Source of the DNA: CAVUWL01 sp963787415
Lineage (GTDB): Bacteria; Actinomycetota; Thermoleophilia; Solirubrobacterales; 70-9
NCBI GenBank assembly: GCA_963787415.1
Contig: CAWBCO010000002.1
Location: 888,755-952,754, forward strand
DNA length: 64,000 nucleotides
Reading direction: 5' to 3'
In this document: positions 35,234 through 43,110 of the stretch, piece by piece
Position numbering within the stretch: the stretch's first letter is position 1
How the letters are laid out: each line of letters starts with the position of its first letter
Position numbers and translations under genes: made by a program
Notes under the pieces: model-generated
Told to the model about the DNA's origin: nothing
What the model saw: the letters and a program-made list of their open reading frames with translations, nothing else
Databases searched by the model: none

Positions 35234-35240
35234 CAGAGGA

Positions 35241-35636
35241 TCACCAGACGTAGGCGACGACCTCGCCACCGACGCCCATTGCCTTTGCTTCATGGCCGGT
35301 CATCACGCCCACCGAGGTCGAGAGGATTGCGGTGCCGGTTCCACCGTCGACCCGCGGTACCTGGGTGTGGTCAACGTAGCGGCGGCGGCCGGGACGAGAG
35401 ATGCGCTCGATCCCGAGGATCACGGGGCGGCGATCCTCGGTGTATTTGAGGTTGATCTTGATCAGCTCGCCGACCGGCGCGGAGGCCGGCGCGAAGTCAT
35501 GGATATAGCCCTGCTCCTTGAGGATCCGCGACATCTCCACCTTGAGCCGCGAAGATGGGATCTCAACCTCATCGTGGCCGGAGCGCAATGCGTTTCGAAT
35601 CCGGGTCAGGTAGTCGGCTATTGGGTCGGTTTGCAT
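35241..35636 (-). CDS. rpsH: 30S ribosomal protein S8
   Basis: 131 residues. DPIADYLTRIRNALRSGHDE at the N-terminus and the C-terminal signature GGTGTAILSTSVGVMTGHEA. Binds helix 21 of 16S rRNA; in other bacteria represses the spc operon. Confidence 0.97.
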   Translation of the reverse strand: MQTDPIADYLTRIRNALRSGHDEVEIPSSRLKVEMSRILKEQGYIHDFAPASAPVGELIKINLKYTEDRRPVILGIERISRPGRRRYVDHTQVPRVDGGTGTAILSTSVGVMTGHEAKAMGVGGEVVAYVW

Positions 35637-35640
35637 CTAT

Positions 35641-35826
35641 TCACCAGCTCGACTTGGTCATCCCTGGGATGTAGCCCTCGTGCGCGGCCTCACGCAGGCA
35701 AATCCGGCAGAGGCCGAACTTTCGATAGTAGGCGCGCGGGCGTCCACAGCGCCGACAGCGGTTATATCCGCGGGTCTTAAACCGGGGCGTGCGGCGCTGT
35801 CGTACCTTCTGGGAAGTCTTAGCCAT
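35641..35826 (-). CDS. rpsZ: 30S ribosomal protein S14, zinc-binding short form
   Basis: 61 residues with C-x2-C...C-x2-C: CRRCG and CRIC flank RPRAYYRKFGL. The ORF is open upstream, but this ATG gives the standard type-Z length. The ATG lies 8 bp inside the end of rplE. Confidence 0.95.
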   Translation of the reverse strand: MAKTSQKVRQRRTPRFKTRGYNRCRRCGRPRAYYRKFGLCRICLREAAHEGYIPGMTKSSW

Positions 35827-36634
35827 TCTCCTCATTCTCCTCATCGGTCGAGCTCTCGGTGTCCTCCCCACCCTCCGCGGCGGCCTCACCCTCCTCGGTC
35901 TCTGGCTTCTCGGGCTTGGCATATGCCTCGGGGTTCTCCTCTTTGAGCTGCTCCAGCGCGGCCTGCTCGGCCTGGGCGCGCTCGCGGGCCTCCTCCTTGC
36001 GACGCTCCTCCTCGGCCTCGGCCTCCGCGGCAGCATCAACCTGACCCGGCCGCCCCTCCTGGGCAAACGGCATTCCCAAACCGAGCAGCAACTCGAAGGC
36101 CTCCACGTCGGAGGCTGCGGTGGTCGTGATGGTCACGTCAAGCCCGCGCACCTGGTCGATTGAGTCGTAATCAATTTCAGGGAAGATCAGCTGCTCGCGG
36201 ACCCCCATCGAGTAATTGCCACGGCCATCAAAGGAGCGCGGGTTGAGGCCGCGGAAGTCGCGGATCCGCGGCACCGCAATCGAGAACAGCCGATCGAGGA
36301 ACTCCCACATCCGAGCCCGGCGCAGGGTGACGGAGATCCCGACCGGCATCCCCTCGCGCACTTTGAAGGAGGCGATCGACTTGCGCGCCCGCCGCACGCT
36401 TGGCCTCTGGCCGGCGATCGTTGCCAGCTGCTCCTGCGCGGCCTCAAGCTGCTTGGAGTCCTGTTTTGCCTCGCCGACCCCCATGTTGAGGGTGACCTTG
36501 ACCAGGCGCGGAGCCTGCATCGGGGTCGAGTAGCCGAAGCGCTCGGTCAGGGCCGCCAAAACGTCTTGCTCGTAGCGATCGCGCAGACGCGGTGGCGGCG
36601 CCGCCTGGGTGTTTTTGGTCGCGGTCGCCTCCAT
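35819..36634 (-). CDS. rplE: 50S ribosomal protein L5 with long acidic C-terminal tail
   Basis: 271 residues against about 180 normally. The core runs to LLLGLGMPFAQ near residue 189 and contains LVKVTLNMGVGEAKQD and RDFRGLNPRSFDGRGNYSMG. The remaining ~80 residues are Glu/Ala-rich with a helical, coiled-coil-like stretch (EERRKEEARERAQAEQAALE) and end in an acidic run. L5 lies at the central protuberance; the tail would project from the subunit surface (inference). Confidence 0.96.
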   Translation of the reverse strand: MEATATKNTQAAPPPRLRDRYEQDVLAALTERFGYSTPMQAPRLVKVTLNMGVGEAKQDSKQLEAAQEQLATIAGQRPSVRRARKSIASFKVREGMPVGISVTLRRARMWEFLDRLFSIAVPRIRDFRGLNPRSFDGRGNYSMGVREQLIFPEIDYDSIDQVRGLDVTITTTAASDVEAFELLLGLGMPFAQEGRPGQVDAAAEAEAEEERRKEEARERAQAEQAALEQLKEENPEAYAKPEKPETEEGEAAAEGGEDTESSTDEENEENG

Positions 36635-36969
36635 CAGATCGCCGTCCCGGTTCGCTTCGAAAAGCGCTCGCGCTTGCCGCCCTGATCGCTGCGCATCCCG
36701 ATCCGAGAAGGTTTGTTGTCTTTGGGGTCAAGCAGCATCACGTTTGAGACGTGAATCGGCCCCTCCTTCTCGACGATCCCACCGGCGTCGGCGCGCGTCG
36801 CGTCGCTGACCGAACGCGGTTTTTCGTGGCGCTTGATCATGTTCAGATGCTCGACGTACACGCGGCGGCGTTTGGGCTCGGTACGAACCACGCGCCCGGT
36901 CTTGCCAGCGTCCTTACCGCTGATCACTTTCACTTGGTCATCAGTCTTTATCCGCATCGCCTTCGCCAT
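36634..36969 (-). CDS. rplX: 50S ribosomal protein L24
   Basis: 111 residues from the ATG at 36969, which has AGGAGG 8 bases upstream. The KOW motif is DQVKVISGKDAGKTGRVVR, followed by VYVEHLNMIKRHEKP. An upstream in-frame start would add nine non-conserved residues. Confidence 0.97.
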   Translation of the reverse strand: MAKAMRIKTDDQVKVISGKDAGKTGRVVRTEPKRRRVYVEHLNMIKRHEKPRSVSDATRADAGGIVEKEGPIHVSNVMLLDPKDNKPSRIGMRSDQGGKRERFSKRTGTAI

Positions 36970-37037
36970 CAGGAGCACCTCCTGGGGAACTGGCACCGCG
37001 TGTTGAGATTCACGCCCTGACGCTCGCTCAGCATGAC

Positions 37038-37409
37038 TCAGAGGACCTCCGGTGCCAGCGAAACGATTTTCATGAAGTTCTTGTCGCGCAGTTCGCGAGC
37101 CACCGGCCCAAAGATGCGGGTCCCTCGCGGGTTGTTATTGGCCGGGTCGATCAACACCGCGGCGTTCTCATCGAAGGCGATGTAGGTGCCGTCGGGTCGA
37201 CCCAGAGGCTTGCGGGTGCGGACCACGACGGCCTGCACGACCTCGCCCTTTCGCACGCCCCCGTGCGGGCTTGCCTGTTTCACCGTCGCGGTGATCACGT
37301 CGCCAACCTCGGCATAGCGGCGGTGGGAGCCGCCCTTGACCCGGATGCAGAGGATCTCGCGCGCACCCGAGTTGTCGGCGACCTTCAGTCTTGTCTCCTG
37401 CTGGATCAC
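37038..37409 (-). CDS. rplN: 50S ribosomal protein L14
   Basis: 123 residues. MIQQETRLKVADNSGAREIL and the ARELRDKNFMKIVSLAPEVL C-terminus are canonical. Confidence 0.97.
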   Translation of the reverse strand: MIQQETRLKVADNSGAREILCIRVKGGSHRRYAEVGDVITATVKQASPHGGVRKGEVVQAVVVRTRKPLGRPDGTYIAFDENAAVLIDPANNNPRGTRIFGPVARELRDKNFMKIVSLAPEVL

Positions 37410-37420
37410 GCTCGGTCTCC

Positions 37421-38110
37421 CTACTTGGCCTTCTCGACAACCTCGACCAGGCGCCAGCGCTTGGTCTTTGAGAGCGGTCGCGTCTCGATCACCCTCACAA
37501 CATCGCCCTCACCCGCCTCGTTTCGCTCATCGTGAGCGTGGAGCGTTCGCGAGCGGCGGACGACCTTCTCATAAGTAGGGTGGCGGCGGGCGATGTCGAT
37601 CCGCACGGTTATCGACTTCTCTGCCTTGTCAGAGACGACGATTCCCTGGCGAACCTTGGCCGCATTGGGGTTGCGCTGCGCTACCTCGCTGCCGCTCGCG
37701 CCAGGTTCTTTCTTTTCCCGCGCCACCGCGCGTTGCTTGCGCCGCAGCTCCGCGTTGGCCTTGCGCGCCTCCAGCCGCTCCGCGGCCCGCTCCTTCACCC
37801 CGAGGGCTGGCTTTGGGTCATGGGCAAGGCGTGAGCGCTGCAGCCTGCGACGCTCCTTCCAGGGAAGATCGTCCTCTGGATTGGGCTCTGGCGCTGCTTC
37901 GGTCTCGGGCGCCTGATCGGGCGACTCGCCAGCAGCGACCTCTGCCTCGCCCCCGTCCTCTGGCTCGGGACTCGGCGGCGCAGCCGCCTCGGAGCTGCTC
38001 TCCCCTTCGGCTTGGGGGATTTGCTCGGGCACAGAATCGGCTGCGCTGCCCACATCCTCGACCGCCGGGTCTTGCTGCTCTTTTTTCTCTTCTTTGCCTT
38101 CGTCGCTCAT
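37421..38110 (-). CDS. rpsQ: 30S ribosomal protein S17 with ~150-residue N-terminal extension
   Basis: 229 residues; usual S17 is about 85. The OB-fold core occupies the last ~78 residues (RQGIVVSDKAEKSITVRIDI, then SRTLHAHDERNEAGEGDVVR). The first ~80 residues are acidic (Glu, Ala, Pro, Ser), then ~60 residues are basic and helical (KERRRLQRSRLAHDPKPALG, later ERLEARKANAELRRKQRA). The start overlaps the rpmC stop by 4 bp, supporting the long form; no comparable ATG immediately precedes the core. Confidence 0.93.
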   Translation of the reverse strand: MSDEGKEEKKEQQDPAVEDVGSAADSVPEQIPQAEGESSSEAAAPPSPEPEDGGEAEVAAGESPDQAPETEAAPEPNPEDDLPWKERRRLQRSRLAHDPKPALGVKERAAERLEARKANAELRRKQRAVAREKKEPGASGSEVAQRNPNAAKVRQGIVVSDKAEKSITVRIDIARRHPTYEKVVRRSRTLHAHDERNEAGEGDVVRVIETRPLSKTKRWRLVEVVEKAK

Positions 38111-38322
38111 AACTTCTTCAGCTCTCTCTCAACGTCGATACCACGCTCGCGCGCAACGGTCAAAAGCTTCGCCACATCGCGCCTCGCGGTTCCCAGCCGC
38201 GATGTGTTCTCGATCTCACCGGTCGCATGGCGAAAGCGCAGGTTGAATGCCTCCTGCTTGGCGTCGATTAATTTTGCCACCAACTCGTCGTCTTTTAGGT
38301 CGTGGACCTGGGCCGCCTTCAT
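38107..38322 (-). CDS. rpmC: 50S ribosomal protein L29
   Basis: 71 residues: MKAAQVHDLKDDELVAKLID and EAFNLRFRHATGEIENTSRL match L29, located at the exit tunnel where SRP docks. Overlaps rpsQ by 4 bp and rplP by 1 bp. Confidence 0.96.
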   Translation of the reverse strand: MKAAQVHDLKDDELVAKLIDAKQEAFNLRFRHATGEIENTSRLGTARRDVAKLLTVARERGIDVERELKKL

Positions 38323-38741
38323 CAGGTCTCAGCCCCCTCGCGCTTGATGAAACGGGTCTTTACCGGCAGCTTGTGGCCGGCCAGGCGGAGCGCCTCGCGG
38401 GCCAGATCCTCCGGCACGCCGGCCAGCTCAAACATAACCCGACCGGGCTTGACCACCGCAACCCAACCCTCTGGGTTGCCCTTGCCCGAACCCATCCTGG
38501 TCTCTGCCGGCTTCTTCGTATAGGGCTTGTCGGGAAAAACGTTGATCCAGACCTTGCCGCCACGTTTGATCTTGCGAGTCATCGCAATCCGGGCAGCCTC
38601 GATCTGGCGGTTGGTGATCCAACCGCGCTCCAATGACTTGAGGCCGTACTCACCGAAGGAAACGCTGCTGGACCCCTTTGTGTAGCCCCGCATCCGACCG
38701 CGCATCTGTTTGCGGTGCTTGACTCGTTTCGGCATCAGCAT
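38322..38741 (-). CDS. rplP: 50S ribosomal protein L16
   Basis: 139 residues. PKRVKHRKQMRGRMRGYTKG and the GSGKGNPEGWVAVVKPGRVM signature. Two in-frame ATGs lie six bases apart; the first overlaps the rpsC stop by one base. Confidence 0.97.
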   Translation of the reverse strand: MLMPKRVKHRKQMRGRMRGYTKGSSSVSFGEYGLKSLERGWITNRQIEAARIAMTRKIKRGGKVWINVFPDKPYTKKPAETRMGSGKGNPEGWVAVVKPGRVMFELAGVPEDLAREALRLAGHKLPVKTRFIKREGAET

Positions 38742-39463
38742 TAGCGATCACCCCCGCGTGGCCCGCGACCGCCGGAACGGCCGCCGCGGCTGGCGCCCTG
38801 GGGCTCGCCGTCGCTAGAGACCTGATCGGAGCGGAAGCCCTCAGGCATCACCTCGCCCTTATTGATCCAGCATTTGACGCCGATCCGTCCCGTCGTCGTG
38901 CGGGCCTCAAAAAAGCCGTAATCGATATCGGCGCGCAGCGTGTGCAGGGGAACGCGGCCGTCGGAATAGCCTTCGGTCCGAGCCATCTCGGCACCGCCGA
39001 GGCGGCCCGAGACTTGGACCTTGACGCCTTTTGCCCCCGAGCGCATCGCCGAGGTCAGAGCGCGTTTCATCGCGCGGCGAAACGCGACCCGGTTCTGCAG
39101 CTGCTCGGCGATCGACTGGGCGACGAGCTTCGCGTCAAGCTCGGGCCGCTTGACCTCGCGGATGTTCACCTTCACCGGGCTTCCGGTCAGCTTGTGAAGA
39201 TCTTTGCGCAGCGCGTCAACTTCGCTCCCCGACTTTCCGATCACGATCCCCGGACGGGCGGTGTGGATGTCGACAGCAACCTCACCGCGGCGCTCAATCG
39301 TGATGTCGGAGAGCCCCGCATGGGCGAGCTTGCCGACGATGTGATCGCGGATCGCCATGTCCTCCTGGAGGATGTCGGCGAAGTTTTTCTCATCAAACCA
39401 GTTCGACTTCCAGTCGTGGATGTAGCCAACTCGAAAGCCCTCGGGGTGGATCTTTTGTCCCAT
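38741..39463 (-). CDS. rpsC: 30S ribosomal protein S3
   Basis: 240 residues. N-terminal MGQKIHPEGFRVGYIHDW, KH domain with RPGIVIGKSGSEVDALRKDL, and S3 C-terminal domain with GRLGGAEMARTEGYSDGRVP. A short Gly/Arg-rich tail ends the protein. Forms part of the mRNA entry site. Confidence 0.97.
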   Translation of the reverse strand: MGQKIHPEGFRVGYIHDWKSNWFDEKNFADILQEDMAIRDHIVGKLAHAGLSDITIERRGEVAVDIHTARPGIVIGKSGSEVDALRKDLHKLTGSPVKVNIREVKRPELDAKLVAQSIAEQLQNRVAFRRAMKRALTSAMRSGAKGVKVQVSGRLGGAEMARTEGYSDGRVPLHTLRADIDYGFFEARTTTGRIGVKCWINKGEVMPEGFRSDQVSSDGEPQGASRGGRSGGRGPRGGDR

Positions 39464-39466
39464 TTC

Positions 39467-39964
39467 TCAGTCCCTCTCCGGGCTCAGCGCCACGGCAATG
39501 TGGCTGGTTCGCTTATGAATCGGCGTTGCCCGTCCTAGAGCCCGGGGTCGAAAGCGCTTCAAGGTTGGACCTTCATCGACGGTGATCTCGGCCACCCGCA
39601 TCTCATCCGCGATCAGGTCGTGGTTGTTCTCTGCGTTGGCTGCGGCGGACTCGATCAACTTGCGAATGTCCTGGGCAGCGCCACGCGGTGAGAACTGCAA
39701 CAAAGCCCTGGCCTTGTCGATGTGCATGCCGCGTACCTGGTCGGCCACCAAGCGAGCCTTGCGCGGTGCGACCCGCACGTAGCGAGAGCTGGCGCGAACG
39801 ACGATAGGCGCCAGATCGGGCTTGGGAGCCGGTTTTTTCTCAACCGCTTTGGACGGTGCTTTTTTCTCAGCAGTCTGTCCGGTGACTTTTTTTGCTGCTT
39901 TTTTTGCCGCTTTTTTGACCGAGCGTTTCGGCGTTTTTTTGGTCGCTTTTTTCTCCTCCGCCAT
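39467..39964 (-). CDS. rplV: 50S ribosomal protein L22 with Lys/Ala-rich N-terminal extension
   Basis: 165 residues against about 115 normally. The core starts near VVRASSRYVRVAPRKARLVA and includes the tunnel-lining hairpin region near DEGPTLKRFRPRALGRA. The first ~50 residues are histone H1-like (KRSVKKAAKKAAKKV and KKPAPKP). The basic arm would sit at the solvent side near the exit tunnel. Confidence 0.96.
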   Translation of the reverse strand: MAEEKKATKKTPKRSVKKAAKKAAKKVTGQTAEKKAPSKAVEKKPAPKPDLAPIVVRASSRYVRVAPRKARLVADQVRGMHIDKARALLQFSPRGAAQDIRKLIESAAANAENNHDLIADEMRVAEITVDEGPTLKRFRPRALGRATPIHKRTSHIAVALSPERD

Positions 39965-39966
39965 CG

Positions 39967-40239
39967 CTAGTCACCCTTGCCGGTGCCGGAGTGGGAGCGG
40001 AAGGTGCGGGTTGGAGCGAACTCGCCGAGCTTGTGGCCGACCATCGACTCCGAGATGAAGACGGGAACATGTTTGCGTCCGTCGTGCACGGCGATCGTGT
40101 GGCCGACCATTTCGGGAAAGACGGTCGAGGTCCGAGACCAGGTTTTGAGCATCTGCTTGTTGCCAGAATCATTCATCGCAGAGATCCGCTTCATCAGGCT
40201 CTCTTCCACCCACGGGCCCTTTTTCGTTGAGCGTCCCAT
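39967..40239 (-). CDS. rpsS: 30S ribosomal protein S19
   Basis: 90 residues: MGRSTKKGPWVEESLMKRIS and KHVPVFISESMVGHKLGEFA. Located in the 30S head. One-base overlap with the rplB stop. Confidence 0.97.
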   Translation of the reverse strand: MGRSTKKGPWVEESLMKRISAMNDSGNKQMLKTWSRTSTVFPEMVGHTIAVHDGRKHVPVFISESMVGHKLGEFAPTRTFRSHSGTGKGD

Positions 40240-41084
40240 CAGCGGCTCTTCTTCTTCCCTCGGCGCCTGCCGCGCACGATGTAGCGGGTGGATTGCTTGC
40301 TCTTCTTACGGGTCCGGTAGCCAAGCGTCGGCTTACCCCATGGGGTGACCGGATGCCCGCCGGGGGTGTGGTGGGCCTCGCCGCCACCATGGGGGTGGTC
40401 GACCGGGTTCATCGCAACACCGCGGGTCTGCGGTCGCTTTCCCTTATGCCGATTACGCCCCGCCTTGCCGATCTTGATGTTTTGGTGCTCGGCATTTGAA
40501 AGCGAGCCGACGGTCGCCCGACACTCAGCGCGAACCAATCGCATCTCCGAGGATGGCAGCCGCAGGGTCACCATCTCGCCCTCCTTCGCAGCCAGCTGAA
40601 TCGCGGCCCCGGCGGCTCTTCCGAGCTTGCCGCCCTGACCGGGAACCATCTCGACGTTGTGCACAATCGTGCCGGTCGGCATCTCGCTGAGAGCCAGCGC
40701 GCTTCCCGGTTTGATGTCAGCCCCAGGTCCAGACTGGACCTGATCGCCAATCGCGAGCTGCGCCGGGGCAAGGATGTAGCTCTTGTGGCCGTCGGCATAG
40801 TGCAGCAGCGCGATGTAGCAACTGCGGTTGGGGTCATACTCGATGGTCGCGACCGTCGCCGGCACCCCATCCTTCAGCCGCTTGAAGTCGATCTGGCGAT
40901 AGCGCCGCTTGGCACCGCCACCGCGGTGGCGGGCGGTGACCCTACCGTTCACGTTACGCCCGCCGGATTTACGCAAGCCCTCAGTCAGCTTGCGCTGAGG
41001 CTCGCTGACGCTGAGCTGCTCGCGCAGTGGATAGGTGGCGAAGCGGCGGCCGGGACTTGTCGGTTTTGTTTTGCGGTTTGGCAT
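40239..41084 (-). CDS. rplB: 50S ribosomal protein L2
   Basis: 281 residues from the ATG at 41084. The peptidyl-transferase-proximal C-terminal segment GVAMNPVDHPHGGGEAHHTP includes the conserved His. Longer in-frame N-terminus upstream is not L2-like. Confidence 0.97.
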   Translation of the reverse strand: MPNRKTKPTSPGRRFATYPLREQLSVSEPQRKLTEGLRKSGGRNVNGRVTARHRGGGAKRRYRQIDFKRLKDGVPATVATIEYDPNRSCYIALLHYADGHKSYILAPAQLAIGDQVQSGPGADIKPGSALALSEMPTGTIVHNVEMVPGQGGKLGRAAGAAIQLAAKEGEMVTLRLPSSEMRLVRAECRATVGSLSNAEHQNIKIGKAGRNRHKGKRPQTRGVAMNPVDHPHGGGEAHHTPGGHPVTPWGKPTLGYRTRKKSKQSTRYIVRGRRRGKKKSR

Positions 41085-41097
41085 CTTGATCTCAGCT

Positions 41098-41391
41098 CTA
41101 GGCGGTCTCCGCGCCCTCGAACAGCTCGATCCGTTCGCCGGGCGCAAGCTGGACTATCGCCTTCTTCCAGGCCCTGGTGCGACCCTGGTAGAGGCCACGA
41201 CGCTTGGGCTTGGAACGCACCTTTGAGGTCCTCACCCCCGCAACCTTGACGGTGAAGATCTCCTCGACGGCCTGGGCGATCTGGGTCTTGTGAGCACGGT
41301 CATTGACGCGGAAGGTGTACTTGCCCTCGGCGATCAGCGCGTAGCTCTTCTCTGAGATCACAGGTCGAATGACGACGTTCCGGGCGTCCAC
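41098..41391 (-). CDS. rplW: 50S ribosomal protein L23
   Basis: 97 residues. VIRPVISEKSYALIAEGKYT is the L23 signature; docking site for SRP and trigger factor at the tunnel exit. Immediately follows rplD. Confidence 0.96.
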   Translation of the reverse strand: MDARNVVIRPVISEKSYALIAEGKYTFRVNDRAHKTQIAQAVEEIFTVKVAGVRTSKVRSKPKRRGLYQGRTRAWKKAIVQLAPGERIELFEGAETA

Positions 41392-42003
41392 CTAGCCCAC
41401 CCTCTCGGCCAACTTTGCCAGCGCAGTCTCGGAGATGACAAGCGAAGCGGCGCCGATCAGATCCGCCACCCCGATCGCCCCCACCTCGACAACCTGCACG
41501 CGCGGGATATTGCGAAAGCTCTTGACCGCGGCGGTCTCCTCGCCGACCACGATCACGAGGGTGGCGCGCCTCGCACCCCATTTCTCCAGCAGCCCTATCG
41601 CCTGCTTGGTGGAAGGCGTCTTAAAGACGGAGGCATCAAGGATGGCGAGGCTGTCGCGCTCTGCATGCACCGAGAGCGCCGAGCGCATCGCCTTGCGCCG
41701 CGCTTTGCGGTTCACCTTGACGGTGTAGTGGCGCGGCTTGGGACCGAAGGCAACACCGCCTCCGGAGCGGTTCGGCACGCTGAGGGCGCCGGCGCGCGCA
41801 CGGCCGGTCCCCTTCTGGCGCCAGGCCTTTGCGGTGGTCATCGAAACCTCGCCGCGGGTCAGGGTGGAGGCGGTCCCCCGACGGCGTGCGGCGAGGTCGG
41901 CGCGTGCCGCCTCATGGACGAGGCTGTGGTGGAAGGGCTCATCGAAGAGCTCCGTCGGAAGCTCCGCCTTCGTCGTCTTGCCAAGCACCGCCGCTTTAGC
42001 CAT
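41392..42003 (-). CDS. rplD: 50S ribosomal protein L4
   Basis: 203 residues. The extended loop WRQKGTGRARAGALSVPNRS reaches the exit tunnel. In other bacteria L4 represses the S10 operon through its leader, and a structured leader is present here at 42980-43033. Its ATG overlaps the rplC end by 8 bp. Confidence 0.97.
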   Translation of the reverse strand: MAKAAVLGKTTKAELPTELFDEPFHHSLVHEAARADLAARRRGTASTLTRGEVSMTTAKAWRQKGTGRARAGALSVPNRSGGGVAFGPKPRHYTVKVNRKARRKAMRSALSVHAERDSLAILDASVFKTPSTKQAIGLLEKWGARRATLVIVVGEETAAVKSFRNIPRVQVVEVGAIGVADLIGAASLVISETALAKLAERVG

Positions 42004-42631
42004 CGCTTCGAACCTCGACCACGGCGTTGCGGGAGCCGGGCACCGAGCCCTTGATCAGCAGCAGGTTTCGCTTTGAATCGACATCGGCGATCTCAAGACC
42101 GCGTTGGGTGACGCGCTTGTTGCCCATCTGCCCCGGCATCCGCATCCCTTTAAATACGCGGGCGGGAAAGGCGCTGGCGCCAATCGAACCCGGAGCTCGA
42201 ACATTGTGGGAGCCGTGACTGACCGGCCCACGACTGAAATTGTGGCGCTTGATTCCGCCCTGGAAGCCCTTGCCGATTGAGACTCCGGAGATCTTCACCT
42301 TCTCTCCCGCCTGAAAGGCGGTGACGTCCACCTGCTCACCCAGCTTCGGCCCCTCATCATCAGCACCAAGATTCTCGTCGCGGAACTCGACCAGATGGCG
42401 CATCGGGGGAGCCCCGGCCTTCTTCAGGTGACCCTCCTCGGCCCTGGTCAGCTTGCCCTCCTTGACCTCGTCAAAGGCGAGCTGCACGGCGGCATAGCCG
42501 TCTCGCTCCAGCTCCCGGACCCCCGTCACCCAGCACGGACCTGCCTCGATCACGGTAACCGGTACGACGGTTCCGTCCTCGCGGAAGACCTGCGTCATTC
42601 CTAGCTTCTTGCCGAGGATCGCGGCCATCAT
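41996..42631 (-). CDS. rplC: 50S ribosomal protein L3
   Basis: 211 residues. AILGKKLGMTQVFREDGTVV at the N-terminus and the signature FSRGPVSHGSHNVRAPGSIG. Two adjacent ATGs; the first overlaps the rpsJ stop by one base. Confidence 0.97.
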   Translation of the reverse strand: MMAAILGKKLGMTQVFREDGTVVPVTVIEAGPCWVTGVRELERDGYAAVQLAFDEVKEGKLTRAEEGHLKKAGAPPMRHLVEFRDENLGADDEGPKLGEQVDVTAFQAGEKVKISGVSIGKGFQGGIKRHNFSRGPVSHGSHNVRAPGSIGASAFPARVFKGMRMPGQMGNKRVTQRGLEIADVDSKRNLLLIKGSVPGSRNAVVEVRSDG

Positions 42632-42951
42632 CAGAGTCGAATCTCGATGTCGACGCCAGCCGGAAGGGAATCCAGGCGCTGCAGCGAGTCGACGGTTTTT
42701 GGAGATGGCTGGAGAATGTCGATCAGCCGCTTGTGGGTCCGGATCTCGAAGTGCTCGCGCGAGTCCTTGTCCTTAAACGGAGAGCGGATCACGCAGTAGA
42801 CGTTTTTCTCCGTCGGCAGCGGCACCGGCCCGGAAACGCTCGCGCCGGTGCGCTCCGCCGTCTCGACGATCTCCCGGGCAGCCCGATCTATGGCGTCGTG
42901 GTCATAGGCCTTGAGCCGAATTCGGATCTTCTGTGCTGCTATCGCTGCCAC
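42631..42951 (-). CDS. rpsJ: 30S ribosomal protein S10
   Basis: 106 residues. KIRIRLKAYDHDAIDRAARE and HFEIRTHKRLIDILQP identify S10 (also NusE in antitermination). The start is GTG; no well-placed Shine-Dalgarno is seen, only a purine tract GAGAGAAAGAAAGAGA further upstream. First gene of the S10-spc-alpha supercluster, separated from tuf by a terminator and a three-hairpin leader. Confidence 0.96.
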   Translation of the reverse strand: MAAIAAQKIRIRLKAYDHDAIDRAAREIVETAERTGASVSGPVPLPTEKNVYCVIRSPFKDKDSREHFEIRTHKRLIDILQPSPKTVDSLQRLDSLPAGVDIEIRL

Positions 42952-42979
42952 GTTTCGAAGCTGTCTCTTTCTTTCTCTC

Positions 42980-43033
42980 GCGCGGTCCTATCCGCGCATA
43001 AGGGGCGGGGCCCCTTGGCTGGGGCGCCGCCCC
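42980..43033 (-). promoter_or_regulatory. Structured leader of the S10 operon (three hairpins)
   Basis: In the minus-strand leader of rpsJ: GGGGC-GCC-GCCCC (43033-43021), AAGGGGC-N3-GCCCCTT (43016-43000) and GCGCGG-N6-CCGCGC (42997-42980), all perfect. Their placement between the tuf terminator and rpsJ suits attenuation or autogenous control of the operon. Confidence 0.55.
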
Positions 43034-43080
43034 GGTCGTATGTCCTTTGCAGATGTCTCGCCACCCGGCGGGTAGCGAAA

Positions 43081-43100
43081 GGGCGGACCGAGGTCCGCCC
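43081..43100 (-). terminator. Terminator after tuf
   Basis: GGGCGGACC-N2-GGTCCGCCC, a 9-bp perfect stem starting 10 bases after the tuf stop and followed by TTTCG on the minus strand. Confidence 0.65.
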
Positions 43101-43110
43101 TGGGAGTCGA

